DNA of 64,000 nucleotides from Typha latifolia (taxonomy: Eukaryota; Streptophyta; Magnoliopsida; Poales; Typhaceae). Below are positions 32,195 through 45,178 of the stretch, in pieces (within the stretch, counting starts at the first letter, position 1; every line of letters begins with the position of its first letter). Position numbers and translations under genes: made by a program. Under the pieces are notes generated by a model. It saw nothing but the letters and a program-made list of their open reading frames with translations, did not search any database and was not told the DNA's origin. Location: positions 6,768,001 to 6,832,000 of the forward strand of contig CM034108.1 in the NCBI GenBank assembly GCA_019914945.1, written 5' to 3'.

Positions 32195-33215
32195 TATTGA
32201 TTAATCAATAGGTAGGGAAGCGGAAGCAATCCCTAACCCAACACAAGAACAAGTAGAATAGTAATGGACGGTATTAACCAAATATTAACAAGGTTAATAG
32301 TAACACCAATTTGGGAAAAACTCAATTACAATATTAGAAGTAGAGAGCAATAATCATCCAAGATAATCACAGGCAAGAATTTTAAATATGCAAACCACAA
32401 AGTAGAGAAAATAAGAGATAAGATTTACCTAGTTCGACGATGTGCCTACATCCACGGGCGATACAAATCTTCAATCCACTAGTAGAGATGTAAAATATAA
32501 TTATTTTTAAGCCTCCAATCTCCTCCAAATATAATAGGTACATTCTCTTCCAAAAGCTCCTTGATTAGTATACCCTAAACCCATCTTAATGATATTTATA
32601 GGAGTGACTTAAGAAAGAAAAACTCCATGAGGTATTCGAACAGCTACCCAAATGCATTTGAATGCCCTTTTGCAAGTCTCTATAAATGCGATTGATTTCC
32701 AAGCATTCAAACGCCCCTATCGAACTCCATAGGAGCCAAAAAACCAACAATTCTCCACCTTTGTGAAAATTCCAAAACTTCAACAAAAAATTTATTTTTA
32801 CTACTACAAAGAGATTGAAGAAACTCCAAATAAATGCATCGCCTGCAAATTTGCATTCTAAAATGCCAAATCCAAGCAATCAATCAAATGTGATACTAAT
32901 CAAGTCCAAACATTTTGGAATTTGACCTTTATCACCATTTTTGTCAACATATCTACACTCCTAATCTTACAAAGAGAAATATTATATTCCTCTAAAATTT
33001 GACTTAGAAAGTGAAATTGGACGTCGATATAGTTCATCCTAGCATGATGAGCTTAGTTTTTTACCAAACAAATTGCACTTTGACTATCACAATACACCTC
33101 TATCTAATCCTAGTAAACACCCAAATCATCAGTCAAACCAATAAACCAAATAGCTTCCTTTATAGGCTCTGTCACTGCCATATATTTTGCATCTGTAGTT
33201 GATAGAGCATCAGTT
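32195..33215 (-). mobile_element. Copia remnant: RNase H C-terminus plus 3' LTR
   Basis: The minus strand reads ALSTTDAKYMAVTEPIKEAI, WFIGLTDDLGVY, then VYCDSQSAICLVKN, then YIDVQFHFLSQILEEYNISL and VDMLTKMV, the Copia RNase H domain and C-terminus, with several in-frame stops. Next comes a polypurine tract (AAAGGTGGAGAA, 32751-32762) directly followed by TGTTGG, the start of an LTR that ends on the plus strand at 32749 and reaches back to about 32195. The LTR contains TTCGAAC/TTTGAATG words like those of the 1-10 kb family, but the coding lineage differs. Confidence 0.8.
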
Positions 33216-35898
33216 AATTGTAAGGTAGATTTTTCAGCATTTTACCTGGAAATACATCATATTATCGATCTAAAGTTTTAGGACTGTCCTTAAACTCCAC
33301 CATACTGATCGTTATATTATTAATGTGAGCATACTATATAACAACAAAGACCAAAACTTTATATTCAGCTTATCCTTAAAATTTTATTTTTAATCTTATG
33401 TAAGTAATTAAGTTTCTCATAAAATCTCTTTCGATAGTAAGAGTAATATCAAATTGTAGATTTTTCTACTAAGATCTTCTGATATAATATATTTCTTAAT
33501 GATAAACATAACCTTATAATTTACATTAGATCATTCTAAATTATCTATTAGTATTTTACATACACATGTATTGTTATTTACTAAATATCTCTACACTCAT
33601 ATGTATAGAGACAATATGTACTACATTTTCAATGTTCTCTTTTCGATCTTACTCTACATATTAATATTTATCATAATAATTAATAATCTTTCAAGATATA
33701 AAGATTCTAGTTAGTCCCACTATTTTGCACTGCAGATAAAAGATATAACTTATGAAATAGAGATGTGGTGCACTAAAGATCAAACAAGTTGAAACACTGA
33801 TATAAACCAAATTTAATTATTCAATATTCTCTATAAAAACTTGCTCTCAAAAGTTGTATATGATTTAAAGATATGAATTTTCACATTCTTACACTATAAT
33901 TTGCAAAGTGTATAAACCATATAATATAAAACTTCCCTACACAATTTGGCCTTATGCGCTTTAGTTGAGACTAAAAAGACTTTTGTGTCTATATAAAACA
34001 TAAAAATAAATTATCATACTAGAGTTAAATTTCTTCTCCTTTCCTTTTGTATTGAGATGAGAACACGCGTATATATTTTAATTATCTCATCATAATAATA
34101 AGATAATTAGTCATAAGAGAATCAACTTTACTAATCTCTTTAATTTAATTTCACTCTCTTTTGAGATAAACTATTCATCCTCATTTATACCGACAGTCAT
34201 AAAATACAGGTTATACCGACAAACAATAAGTTCACAAATTATACTTATTGACTTTTGAAAGAAAAATATAAGTGTCTATGGAGTATAGACAATCAACAAC
34301 CATCCAAATGTGGTCATACCAAAATAAAGTTGTTATTAGATATTCTAAAATCTTTAATATAAAAATAAAACATCTAACACATTCAAAATTTGAGGTATCG
34401 ATATTGTATTTCACCTTCATCATGGTTTGACCTGAAAAAGGAAAATAAAATTCATAGATTAAGTAAAAAAAATTGTACAATAAACCTACAGTTAATGTAT
34501 AAAATTTTATAAGTAAAAAGGCCAGGCTATCATTATCTTTGCAATGGCATCTCCAATTGATCTAATATTGATATAGCATCTTACTAAGAGCTAATTTGGT
34601 GCGACAACTACTTCAATATAAACTTCCCAAAATTATTGTTCTAGTCTCTCCCCTCTGACTAATGTTGAGGGACTACTCCATATGTTATTGGTCGAATAAG
34701 GTCTTCTAATTGATATTAAAACAACTTCTTCACCGCCCTATATATTATTTATATTATTATTACAATAAAGGTATAAATAAAATTAAGAACTTAAACACTA
34801 ATATTTATAGATTTACCATGTTTGATGCTTCGCGATCTTTTCTGCTTTCTTAACTAGAAGCACCTATCAAAATTTAAAATTTACATAATTTGAACAACAA
34901 TTTGTTGCTATACGAAGAAAATAAAAATAAAAAGGTATCAACACATAAATATATGATAAAACATATGTCAATTAGACAAACAATAAGCAATAAGTTATTG
35001 AAAGATATCTAAATCTATAAAATATATATTTAAAATAAAAAAAAGAGTAATAACTCATTAATCTTACCACGTGATATGAAGAATTAGTATAGCTTGACTT
35101 CAATGATGCAGTTCTTCTGTGCCCGTTGCATTATACATAGCATTTAACTCATGAAAAGCCTGCCATTATGGAAATATCTAATAAGAGTCATTTTAAAAGA
35201 AATATAAATTATAAAAAAAATAATAGTATAATATATGTTCACCATTAGGTGCATTCCTCTGCTCTTCATTCATAATTATTTATAGTTCTTTTGAATTCAC
35301 TTGCATTATTCTGACTGCACGCTATTCTTGCAGGTAGTGCATGCCACAGTCATAAAGCAAATCGAGATGTCAAAAACATACCACATTAGCATTGACTAAT
35401 AATTTTGCGTTCTAATATATGTTTGACTTTTCTGAATATGTTAACACTTGCATCCAAAGAATCAAATCTGGAAGTACTTTTTTTCTTTGATGGTTACTAC
35501 CAACACATGGACATTTAAGTGAATTAAATCACCATAACCTGTTCATGTTAAAAGTCTTTAGCTGATTAGTTTCATCTGTTTTTGTGACTTGTGCTCTCAA
35601 TGATGTTGAAATTCTTCCATCTATGTGTTATATTCTAGATGACTAATGAATCTTATTCTTAATAACTTTCCATATAATTATAAAAGACTGTATGCTATGT
35701 TTTGCACAAATTGGTCACTAACTAGCTTTCTTCTGTTTATTTGTTGCAGAGAAGGAAGTTATTTTCATAGTTATGGAGAATGAGAAGTTGTACATGAATG
35801 AGATGCAAAGGGTTATGTTACGGTCCGCGTAGGTCAAGCCAGAGCAAGAAACATGGGAATGTCGGTTTCAAACTGAGAAGACCCGGAATTGCAAATGT
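33216..35898. other. Gene-free AT-rich stretch
   Basis: Only short, low-complexity frames. Part of 33250-34250 looks like more decayed retrotransposon text, but no motif is firm. Confidence 0.4.
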
Positions 35899-36171
35899 TT
35901 GCACCTCGTTGCATATAGCACCCTTCATGTTAAGCTAAAGATTTTGCAAGAAAATACATGTTTATACCATCCAGACTTGGGTTCGGTCCAAGCCCAGGCT
36001 ATTGAGGACCTTATAGATTTCCTCCTTAGTAGGAGCAGCGACAAGAGAGCTGTGATCTTGACAACAGATCCTAGGGACCAAACAGAATTAGGGCCGAAGT
36101 GCTTTAGAAGGGAGGGAGGGAGGGTTACAGCTAGTGAAGGTGTGTTTGAAGTAATCAAAACTCCATCCTAA
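35899..36171 (+). other. Unassigned 90-residue open frame
   Basis: Composition is less biased than the surroundings (QAQAIEDLIDFLLSRSSDKR). A possible splice acceptor (TTGTTGCAG) lies upstream at 35742-35750, so it could be an exon remnant. I do not recognise the family. It ends shortly before a LINE fragment. Low confidence that it is coding. Confidence 0.2.
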
Positions 36172-36307
36172 TCTTAGGAAGGTCTTGAGTCCATTCGGCT
36201 AAGAATGGGACTAGAGATTTGAAATCTCATCCTCAACAGCCTTGTGCTTAACACGGGGATTCCCTACCTACAGGTAAGACTACTTCTCCATGCGAAAATG
36301 CTTTCAC

Positions 36308-36535
36308 CTACTCCACTAGTAGCATTGGTGTTTGAGCAAGATGGGGGTCGTGATCACAAGAAATAGTCGGGAGATGAAGCACTTTCACCTTGGGGAAATA
36401 GTTGCACCAAGTGGAGCTGGCTAGGCCCTTATTGAGGCTATCTTGAATAAGGTGCTTGGGCGAGCACTGGTTGGACCAAGTATACACGGGCCCAACAAAT
36501 CCATGGTCGATTAGGCTCATAGAGTTGATCCACAC
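36308..36535 (-). pseudogene. LINE endonuclease fragment
   Basis: MSLIDHGFVGPVYTWSN, then LNKGLASSTWCNYFPKVKVL and ISCDHDPHLAQT, match the C-terminal part of the AP-type endonuclease of plant LINEs; SCDHDP corresponds to the catalytic SDHxP end. It is an isolated piece of about 75 residues, unrelated by position to the LINE at 23.9-26.1 kb. Confidence 0.75.
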
Positions 36536-36539
36536 TATA

Positions 36540-37110
36540 TGCGGTTCAAATGGGATTGCAGATCTTCATAAAATCTATTACTCCTGAAATTTATTTGGAG
36601 ATCTTTTTGTCTTATTTCTAAGAGATACTTTCTTTATCTCTAATAAAATCTATGGAGAATCTTCGAAGAGATATTTATCTTATCTCTAAGATATTTCATA
36701 ACTTTTTAAAAAAATATTTATATTTTATCTCTAAGAGGTATATAAAGAGGTTTAAATATAACCTTAGAAAGTCAGCTATCATTATCTTGAGATTATCCTT
36801 TGGAGGTTATTGGAGATCATTTCTCATATTGAATCGCTCTCAACTCAACACATATTTATTAGATCTAGAGAACTACATTTCGAGAGTTACTGAGATGAAA
36901 GAATCAACCTCAAGGGTCATTAAGATTTGAAAACCTATCATGAAAAACAGTATATCACGGGGTCTAGTAAGAAGGTTGTAATACATATTGAGTCATGATC
37001 GGTGAGTCATTTGTAAGCCTTTTTGTTAACTATTATAGATTTTAATAATTAATTTTGATCCGAGTTTGGATTTGTAAGTTTTTTACCCAGTTTGAAAAAG
37101 TTTTGCTTAA
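36540..37110 (+). repeat. Probable solo Copia-type LTR with TATA box
   Basis: Repeated TTATCTCTAAGAGATA-like words precede a promoter-like GGTATATAAAGAGG (36747-36760). The sequence looks like an LTR U3-R, but I found no partner LTR, target duplication or coding domain. Confidence 0.3.
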
Positions 37111-37639
37111 AAATTTATGCTTGAGTTTGTTTTTTTTTTCATATTTTTATTGAAGCATGTGATAAATCTCATCTCATATAGCATTTATTACATTTTTCAC
37201 AGTGGAAGTAGGATTTTTGATGTGGATAAAGAAAGACTCAATCATGACATTACGATCAAGTAGATGTGTAAATGATTTACTCCGAGGTTGATGTCGAACC
37301 ATATCACATCGAATAAGAATGACACATTGATTTACCCTTTAGACCCTAACCCTTAATGGTGGCCTAAATGTAGCTTTGAAAGGAGAGAAAGAACTAGGAT
37401 AGAGAGATGATCAATATATCTAGTATATAATAGAGATAAATGTTTTATCCTTATAAGATAAGGATCCATAAGAGATGACCCTTTAGGGGCATCCTAATTT
37501 GATAAGAATTAGACTACCCTAATCTGCTTAAAATAATAGCTTCGCCTTCGTTCCCATCTCTACCAAGCCCAATCACTTCAATGTCCACTCCACTACTTCC
37601 AATGACGCCTCCTCCCACGTCCACAAGGACCTCATCCAC

Positions 37640-37860
37640 GGCTTCCCTCAGAAGACAGTGTGGTCTTTCTTTATTGAGTTATCGAGTCGAGCTTGATAAA
37701 ACTTTATTGAGCCTAAGACGAGCATACAAGAGCCAATCTTATCAAGCTCATTTCAAGCTCGAGCTAAAATTGACTTTAGAAAAAATCCTCATCAAGTTGA
37801 GCCAAGATGAGTAGCTCACTTGAGTCGCTCATTTACCACAAATATGAGCTAGGAGTGTTA
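37640..37860. repeat. hAT-like MITE remnant (GAGCTCG-rich)
   Basis: It is rich in AGCTCG/GAGCT words with a terminal CTAGGAGTGTTA, resembling the hAT MITE group beginning CTAGGGCTGTTAA (compare 57784-58166). Degenerate. Confidence 0.35.
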
Positions 37861-38839
37861 AGATCTAGTGTAAATAATCCAAAATCACCGTTCTAGACTT
37901 GTAAGCTTAAGCTTTTAAAATAATATTGTTGAGATAACAACTAACAACTGGTTAACTCAAATTATCCACCTCATTTTTTTAATGCATAGAGATGAAATTG
38001 AGGTGATAAATAAAAGTCGCACATCAAATATTATGCAAGACATTAATCCTCAATCATATCGCTAATTACCTTTAGCTTTTGTACATCAAATAACTCGTCA
38101 AACACTCGAAATCCGAGCTCTACCTGGTAACTCAACAATTCGTGCATCATTCAACCATCATATTTATATATAATTTAATATTTGAAACCATGACGAGCAT
38201 AGAAAGTACGTAATTCTAGCCTCTTAAACCTTGAATAATTGATTTGATACTTGCGAATTACTGTACTAAATTGTAAGAACAATGTATTACTAAAATATAG
38301 TTTACCTCTTATATTTTGTTCAAATCCAAAGTCTCTTGAATTTTTATTTGTGTCATGACCCCCATAACCTCCTTGCAATTGTAATCTATGTGCAATCATT
38401 ATTTTTTTTCCATCTAAAACTAATGGTGAAAATAGTTGAAAACTGTCAAACTTTTGATCAGTTTATCTGTTATATATAAATATATTTTTTTGTTGAAATA
38501 TTTGCAAAGATTAAAACTAAAATAAGAAAGATCGAGATGAAGAAATGCTAGAGAAAGAAGGATTTTCACAAAATAATATTTTTCTAATTAGTTGTTGTAA
38601 AATAAAAAGGTTACTTTTGGCTTTTTATATTAAATTTAAAGTACTTCCAACTATTTTCGTTCTCCACAGCTCGTCTGTAGGGCTGATGGCCACGACCTTC
38701 TCAATGCTAGTGTCAGAAAGGTAAAAAGTAATTCTTATGTATGTAAATTCCACTGAAACTTGAAGTTGTCCCAACGGGATTTTTGTTTTCTTTCCTAAAG
38801 TTATGTATTATTGCATTGTGGTTGATGTCAAAAATTGAC
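37861..38839. other. Gene-free AT-rich stretch
   Basis: No gene or repeat boundary supported. Confidence 0.4.
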
Positions 38840-39323
38840 TAACCCTATAATTCGGTACGATAATTTAGTTTTCAAATAGATTTGAGTTTAGTTTAATTAA
38901 GTTCGGATCATAAATAAATCAATTCGTCTAACTTGATCATTAAATAAGTCGTGTTCATATTTATTATCTCAACCCAATTAATCTATTTATGACCTAACTA
39001 ATCTGTTTATAATCTTACTATCATGTTTATAATCCGATTAACTTGTTTATAACATGAAAAACCTATTATAACATAAATAAACTTGTTTACAACTTGAATA
39101 AATCTGTTTATAACACGAATAATTTATAAAATATTAAATATTTTGTGCCACCTGATGACCTATTTATAACCTATGTAATCAATTTAATAAATATGTTGTG
39201 TTAGTCTTTAAAATTTCTAACTTGTTTAATAAATGAGCCATATTCGAATTTGCATTATCATAACTCGATCATAATCCAACACGACTTGATCTCAACTAGC
39301 AATGAGGTGACTACCACCCCTAG
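38840..39323. repeat. hAT-like MITE (ACCACCCCTAG end)
   Basis: The right end GTGACTACCACCCCTAG (39307-39323) is the inverted form of the TAGGGGTGGCAAT end at 55561. The body repeats AACTTGTTTATAAC-like words. The left end is eroded and its position is approximate. Confidence 0.5.
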
Positions 39324-40379
39324 TTGATGTTCTTGAAAATATGTGTTTCATTATCAGAAACTTCTATATACCTTACCATTCAGTTAAGGAAGCAAAAAAT
39401 TAGTAATAATAGGAGTAAAAGATTAAACTAATTTTTATGTAATTTTCTCAAGATAAATATAGGATCATACATAAATTAATAGTCATAAGATTAAATAACA
39501 ACTAATTGCAATAATTAAAAAAAAAGGCTTCAATCCACATAAAAATTTCACCTATGAGTAAATAGTTAAATGATTGCTGATCCAGCCGATAGATTTTATC
39601 AAACCAACTACGTACGTACCTTCCTCATGGACCCGTTTAAGAAATAAAATTTAAATTTAGTATTTAGATCCCACTCAATTGGATTGGATTGAAGGGAGAA
39701 AGAACACTTGCATCGATCAAGTGAGTTATTAGAGATGCACACTGATTGAAAATAAGTAAATGAGTAAAAAAATAGGAAACAAATTAATTACAGTGGGCTC
39801 AGAAGAGATAGAGGTTGGTCCCTAGCTTCGCCATTGGAGGGATGTACCCTAAATTTTGGTTAAACCACATATGGGTGCAAATTGTATTTTCTGAAGCTAA
39901 TTTTAAACAATAATTTAAAGGTACGTTTCATTTTTTTGAACAATAATCCAAAGGTGTGTATAACAAAACTAAAGGATATGATAAAGTAGAGAATAGAGAA
40001 GCAGATATCTAGCTAGGTCAAAGACAATGTCAAATTAATTTAAACATAATAAAACCAAGATCAAAACAGAAGATTTATGGACTGGACTACGTACCTCTCC
40101 ACTAGCTCATGAAACTCCATGCCGGTGCCCTTGACCCGTGTAGAGTAATCGCGTGATAAACTACTTTAATACATCTTAGTCAACTTCAATATTGCATCGC
40201 CGCACTTAGCTACTTCGTTCCCAGACATTCCACATCGGCGTTGTTCCGAGCTGTTGGTCTCACATCATCCAGATCTTTAATAAGAGATTGGATGTGTTCA
40301 TTGATCTTTTCTAAATATTTCATTCGTAGAAGGTAGTTTGGTACAGTTTGGAGTGCATTATTTATGCAGTAGACAATGT

Positions 40380-41445
40380 AAGAATTGATGTTATTAGCAA
40401 AAGAAGATTCGGTTCGAATGGGATCAGACCATTCGAATGGGTTTTCCCACAAAGTCTGCTTTTTCATAAATGTTGGAAATCCGTTCGAACAAAATCAGAA
40501 CATTCGAATAGGTTTTCTCACGAAGTTTGCTTTTTCATAACGGTTGAAAATTCGTTCGAACAGTTTTTTGGAATACTGTTCCATTCAAATATGATATTTA
40601 CGGCAAGAGGGAAAAAAGACGTTCGAACGAGATTTTTCAAGAAAGCCCACTATATCAAACGTGGAAAATACATTCAAATGAGTTTCTCCATAAAGCGCAT
40701 TGTATCCAGCGTAGGACTGGCGTTCGAGCAAGAATTTTTCAAGAGCAACTGGCTATCCAATGTGGAAAAGGCGTTCGAACGAGGTTTTCTAGAGAATTCA
40801 CTATATCCAACATGAGAAAGGCATTCAAACGGATGGCTGAGGATTTCAAATGTTGGAAACCTGTTCGAATGAATTTTTGGAACGCGATGATGGAACTTCA
40901 ACCTGTTCGAACAGTCTAGATCTAGTTCAAACCGATTTATTAAATCTGCTCTCATTGGACCAAATTAGGTTATTTTGGAGGTTGTCTTGCTAGGATATAA
41001 AATGGCAACTTGAAAAGGGGTAGACACCTTTGGAAGCTATATTGAGCTACACTAAAGAGAAGGAAGAAATGCTATTTGAGATGGTTAAAGCTTGAAGAAA
41101 TTGGATTCATCTATTGATTGTTTAATCCAAGATTGAAAAAAATACTTAAGATTGCCTCAAGGGTCACCGAGGCAGAGCTATAATCTTATGGGTCAACAAG
41201 ATTGGGAACCAAGCACAAAAGACAATGTATTGAAGGGTAGTTAAGCAAAATATTATAGCGACGATTGTAGGTAATAATAATAATCGATTTGTAGGTATTT
41301 TATAATAGCTAAATTCATAGTATTTAGTTTTACCTCATAGAAAAGGTACATGAGATAAAAAAAATTTCACATTAAATTTGTGTTGTTTGTAAGTGTCTCA
41401 TTCTTGTCTTTTAATTCTCAAAGGGTCTTGTTTGTAGTATTTTTC
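40380..41445. repeat. LTR-like block rich in GTTCGAAC palindromes
   Basis: Between 40380 and 40930 the words GTTCGAAC, ATTCGAAT, GTTCGAGC and TTCAAAC recur about every 45-60 bp, as in the LTRs at 1680-1990 and 9797-10000. The downstream part (40940-41445) looks like an LTR R/U5 region, but edges are not set. A minus-strand open frame at 40210-40467 straddles the start and is not recognised. Confidence 0.45.
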
Positions 41446-41446
41446 G

Positions 41447-41560
41447 TCTACATCAACACTAGTGTTTTTATTTTATTTTGATTGATAAGGTCACTTAGGT
41501 TTAGTATGTTCACAAATAGATGTCTATATCTACTTTCCATTGTTTTAAACCCATAGATAT
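41447..41560. repeat. Minisatellite-like repeat, single and partial unit
   Basis: It contains GTCTACATCAACACTAGTG, a TTTTATTTTATTTTGATTG tract and a GTTCACAAATAGATGTCTAT word. The same unit is tandemly repeated at 44300-44560. Confidence 0.6.
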
Positions 41561-41611
41561 ATATAATTAAATAAGGATGTATATCAATATATCTAGTATC
41601 AAAATATTTTA

Positions 41612-41829
41612 GGTTATTTGCACTAAAAATCCACTTGATTTTCTATTTGGCGAAACATGGTCATTTTTTGTTTTCCTTGCACTTGAGGCTTTTTTCTTAC
41701 TTTTCTTTCAACTTTGCCATTTCTGTCATTTAGTGCCTTATTAAATGTTAAGGGGACACTATAAGAGAGAGAGAGAAATAACTCATACTCATTTTCTTTA
41801 TCTTCTTCATCTTTTACTTCATGCTCGTA

Positions 41830-41906
<77 letters not shown>

Positions 41907-42160
41907 CCTGCTCCTTTTTTTTATCTCTTAATCCTATTTTTATACAAATCTCTAATCGCTCTCTAATCTCTAATATTTTTCTTATACAAGTCTCTAATCA
42001 CTCTTTCTATTTCACCACTAAAATTGTTAAAAGACAATAAAATATGTATGACAAAAAAAAATGAAAGTTGTTAAAAGACAACGAAATATAAATTCTCACC
42101 ACTATCTCTAATTAATCTAATTAGCTATCTTTCTAGATTTTTTTCTCAATCATGTTATAA
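41612..42160 (+). mobile_element. Partial MULE-like element (one end), same family as 12056-14862
   Basis: It begins GGTTATTTGCACTAAAAATC and follows the 12 kb element's end (GGTCATTTTTTGTTTTCCTT, GTCATTTAGTGCCTTATTAA, GGGGACACTATA). An internal block (41990-42115) matches the centre of that element (GTTGTTAAAAGACAAC, CACCACTATCTCTAATTAAT). The opposite end is missing. A (TTA) microsatellite has expanded inside. Confidence 0.65.
41829..41906 (+). repeat. (TTA)n microsatellite, about 26 units
   Basis: An uninterrupted trinucleotide tract inside the partial MULE-like element. The 12 kb copy has only TTCTTCTTC at the corresponding place. Confidence 0.95.
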
Positions 42161-42499
42161 ACATAATTTAGGATAACACATAATTAAATTAGGTAGTTGA
42201 ATTTATTAATTATTTCAAATTATCGTTGACATTTGCAAATATGTATAATTCTGATTTTACCATAAATGATCTTTTTTTAATTAATACAAAATAATATATT
42301 AATAGGGAAGAATAAATGCAAAACCTAGTCACCTATCTAGACCTAGAAAATCAAACTTAATTTATGCAAGAAGGTAGTTAGTTTTATAGTTCATCATTTT
42401 TATGTTTTATTTTATTTTATAAATTATTAGACTCAATTCAGGAGGATCTCGAAATTCAGGAGGAGCCGACTGTTTAGGAGAGTGAGACAAATTCCAGAG

Positions 42500-43570
42500 A
42501 TATTTCAGGCGAGTTAGATCCTATATTAGTCTACAAATAATATTATTGTTATAATTACATATGTCATTTCTTATTTGCATTAATTACTATTTTCATTTAA
42601 GTATGATAGACCCCATGCCTAGTTATGATACATGTTACTTTGACGATCATGATATAATAAATAATAGAAGTCATGGCACCACATACACGTATCATTGTTA
42701 GTCTAGTCCCAACTAGGCAGTGCCCCTCTCACCCACTCAATCCGGGGTTAAGGGTAGAGTGTATTATATAGTATTATATTAGCGGTCTACACCAGAGATC
42801 ATTAGCTGGTGAAGCATTCAGGTGATTACACTGTCCTATTTGGAGACTAACCTAGGATGATATTAGTAAGATGATTGAGAGGTAGAGTTATAGTTCTAGC
42901 GGTACCCGAGGACGTAGGGGCGTCGATTGAGCTGTGAGCTCTTTCCCGCTGTATGCGATGATTCTTCTCTGTGCGATGATTTACTAGAGCGGTGAAGATG
43001 TTGGTGATGATGGGCCTATGACTGAGGCCCTTAGTCTCATGGCCACAGACAACTAAGCCTCCCTTGTTACTATATTACTTTGTGAAATATGACAATATTG
43101 ACACAGTTGCTGTATGGATTTTGATATATTGAGTTATGATGATGAAAGTTTATTAAAAATTGTATTATACACATTTACTTGATATGTTGATAATTATGGC
43201 TACGCATTTCTATTTATCATGCAATACAATATTTATAGATTATTATTGGATTTTACTTGCTGGGCTCTGTGCTCACTGCCATTTTGGTAGAAATATTTCA
43301 AAGTTAATTATAGAGGATGCAGATATCGAGGATTAGTAGATTCATTTTCCTATTAGCATTGTTTATTATGTTATTCATAGTTGGACTTTAGCCCCTGCGA
43401 GGGGTTTTATGCTTTAAATTTGTGTATGGACTTGTATTCCTAGAGGTATATTGAGGGCTGTGATAATTATAACTTTGGATTATTTACTTGGATTATTATG
43501 GTATTTATAGATTTAGCTCAAATACTTTGTGAGATTATTACACTAACATGTCATGTGAGAATCACATGGA
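42500..43570 (+). repeat. Probable Ty3/gypsy LTR-derived segment
   Basis: TTGCTGGGCTCTGTGCTCAC (43259-43278), followed about 45 bp later by GAGGATGCAGATATCGAGGA, is text commonly seen in plant gypsy (Del/Tekay-like) LTRs. A GC-richer part with CCCACTCAATCCGGGG lies before it. No coding domain and no firm ends. Confidence 0.4.
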
Positions 43571-43885
43571 TCTCTCCACGTAAGGAACACGTGATTTTTG
43601 GAAATGGGTGTTTCAAAAGATTTCAAATGGGTGGAAGAGGAAGAGGAAAAAAGAATAAAAGATGAAAAAATAGGAAGGAAAGTAGAAGGGTAGTTATGTA
43701 CTAATATAAAATATTTTTATATTCTAAGGGTATATTTGTCACAAATTCTACACATGAACCACATATGACTATTTTTCAATTAAAAAATTGGACGTCGATA
43801 TTAATGGAGAGGCAACATTGCAATGTCGAATTATTTTAGGGGGTGGGGGGTCAAGAGGGGGAGGGGGTTACGAAATCTAAGTCGA

Positions 43886-44247
43886 GGAAATTTATATTTT
43901 CCTTTTAACTAATTTGTGGTTTACACTCTATCTTTTTAATATTTACAAATTCAACACTATGTTTTAGTGACTATATGGAGAAAATACCTTGAGTTAGATT
44001 TATACTAAAATCATTTGAAAAAATGGCATATAAAAATATTGTGTCAACTTTAAATAATTTAAAAAAAATACACTTAGTTCCCATCTTCTCTCTTCAAGCA
44101 AAACTTTATTGCTAAGGTTTAGTTTAGTTTAATTAATGTATTTCTGCACATATTTACTAAAATATAGGGCTTGACTTATAAATAGTTAAAATATAGAATG
44201 TAAATTATAAATTTATTAAAAAGAAAGATGTTAAATGCAAATTTCCC
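43886..44247. mobile_element. Small inverted-repeat element 1 of 3
   Basis: The left end GGAAATTTATATTTTCC pairs with the right end read backwards (GGGAAATTTGCATTTAACAT). Inside, TTTACACTCTATCTTTTTAA and ATTTACAAATTCAACACTAT are mirrored on the right. About 360 bp, no coding. It is foldback/MITE-like and related to the two following elements. Confidence 0.6.
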
Positions 44248-44299
44248 TAATAGATATTGTTTACTCTTTGAGTCTTGAATGATAAGGCATTCTGGTTTA

Positions 44300-44560
44300 G
44301 TGCGTTCATGAATGTTTCATGAATGTCTACATCAAAACTAGTGTTTTTTTTTTAATTTTGATTGATAAGGTTGCACAGATTTAGTACGTTAATAAATGGA
44401 TGTCTACATCAACACTAGTATTTTTATTTTATCTTGATTGATAAAATGCGTTTGGGTCTAATGTGTTCATAAATAAATGTCTACATCGATAATAATGTTT
44501 TTATTTTATGTTCATCGACACGTTCACAAATAGATGTCTATATCCACTTACCATTATTAG
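44300..44560. repeat. Tandem minisatellite, about 70-80 bp unit, 3 or more copies
   Basis: Successive diverged units carry ATGTCTACATCAACACTAGT, a TTTTATTTT-ATTGATAA tract and a GTTCAxxAATGxATG word (starting near 44320, 44400, 44475). Related to 41447-41560. Confidence 0.65.
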
Positions 44561-45037
44561 AGAAATTTACATATAAAACCCTATCTTTTGAATAAAATTA
44601 TAGTTTACACCTTATATTTTTACTATTTACAAATCGAGCCGTATAATTTAGCGAATATGTGCAGAAAACACCCTACGTTAAATTTAAAATAATACCATGA
44701 GAATATTCTATCAATTAGAGTTATATTATTTCTAAATGACTAAAATGCTCTTAATATAGATTGGGTTTAGTTGAGTTAGATTTAGTTGAGTTAGATTTCT
44801 TTGGATTGAGTAGAGTTAATATAGATTGGATAAGTATGACTTAACTAATGATATTTTTGTAATTTTCTTAGTATAATTAACTTAATCAAAAAGTTTGATT
44901 AAGTTTAACTAACATATTTAATATAAAGTGTTTTCTATCTATATTAAATTAAATTATAGCACTCGATTTATAAATACTGAAAATATAAAATGTAAACCGT
45001 AATTTTATTAAAATGGAAGGTGTCATATATAAATTGT
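44560..45037. mobile_element. Small inverted-repeat element 2 of 3
   Basis: The left arm (about 120 bp: AATTTACATATAAAACCCTA, ACACCTTATATTTTTACTAT) is mirrored by the right arm (CTGAAAATATAAAATGTAAA, GGTGTCATATATAAATT). About 480 bp, non-coding, related to elements 1 and 3. Confidence 0.6.
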
Positions 45038-45178
45038 CATATTTATTAATTGTAGGAGGTCGGTGGCCCTTTCCATCTAATAACTGTCCTTTGCATCTTA
45101 GTAGCTGTAAATAATTATTTTTCCCAAATTATGGTTGGGAGCAAGAAAATAAAATCTACAAACTTTGTATATATACTT

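Noticed and set aside
40210..40467. 85-residue minus-strand frame considered as a gene exon
   Set aside because: Its N-terminal part falls inside the GTTCGAAC repeat block and the rest matches no family I know; kept only as a note in the repeat entry.
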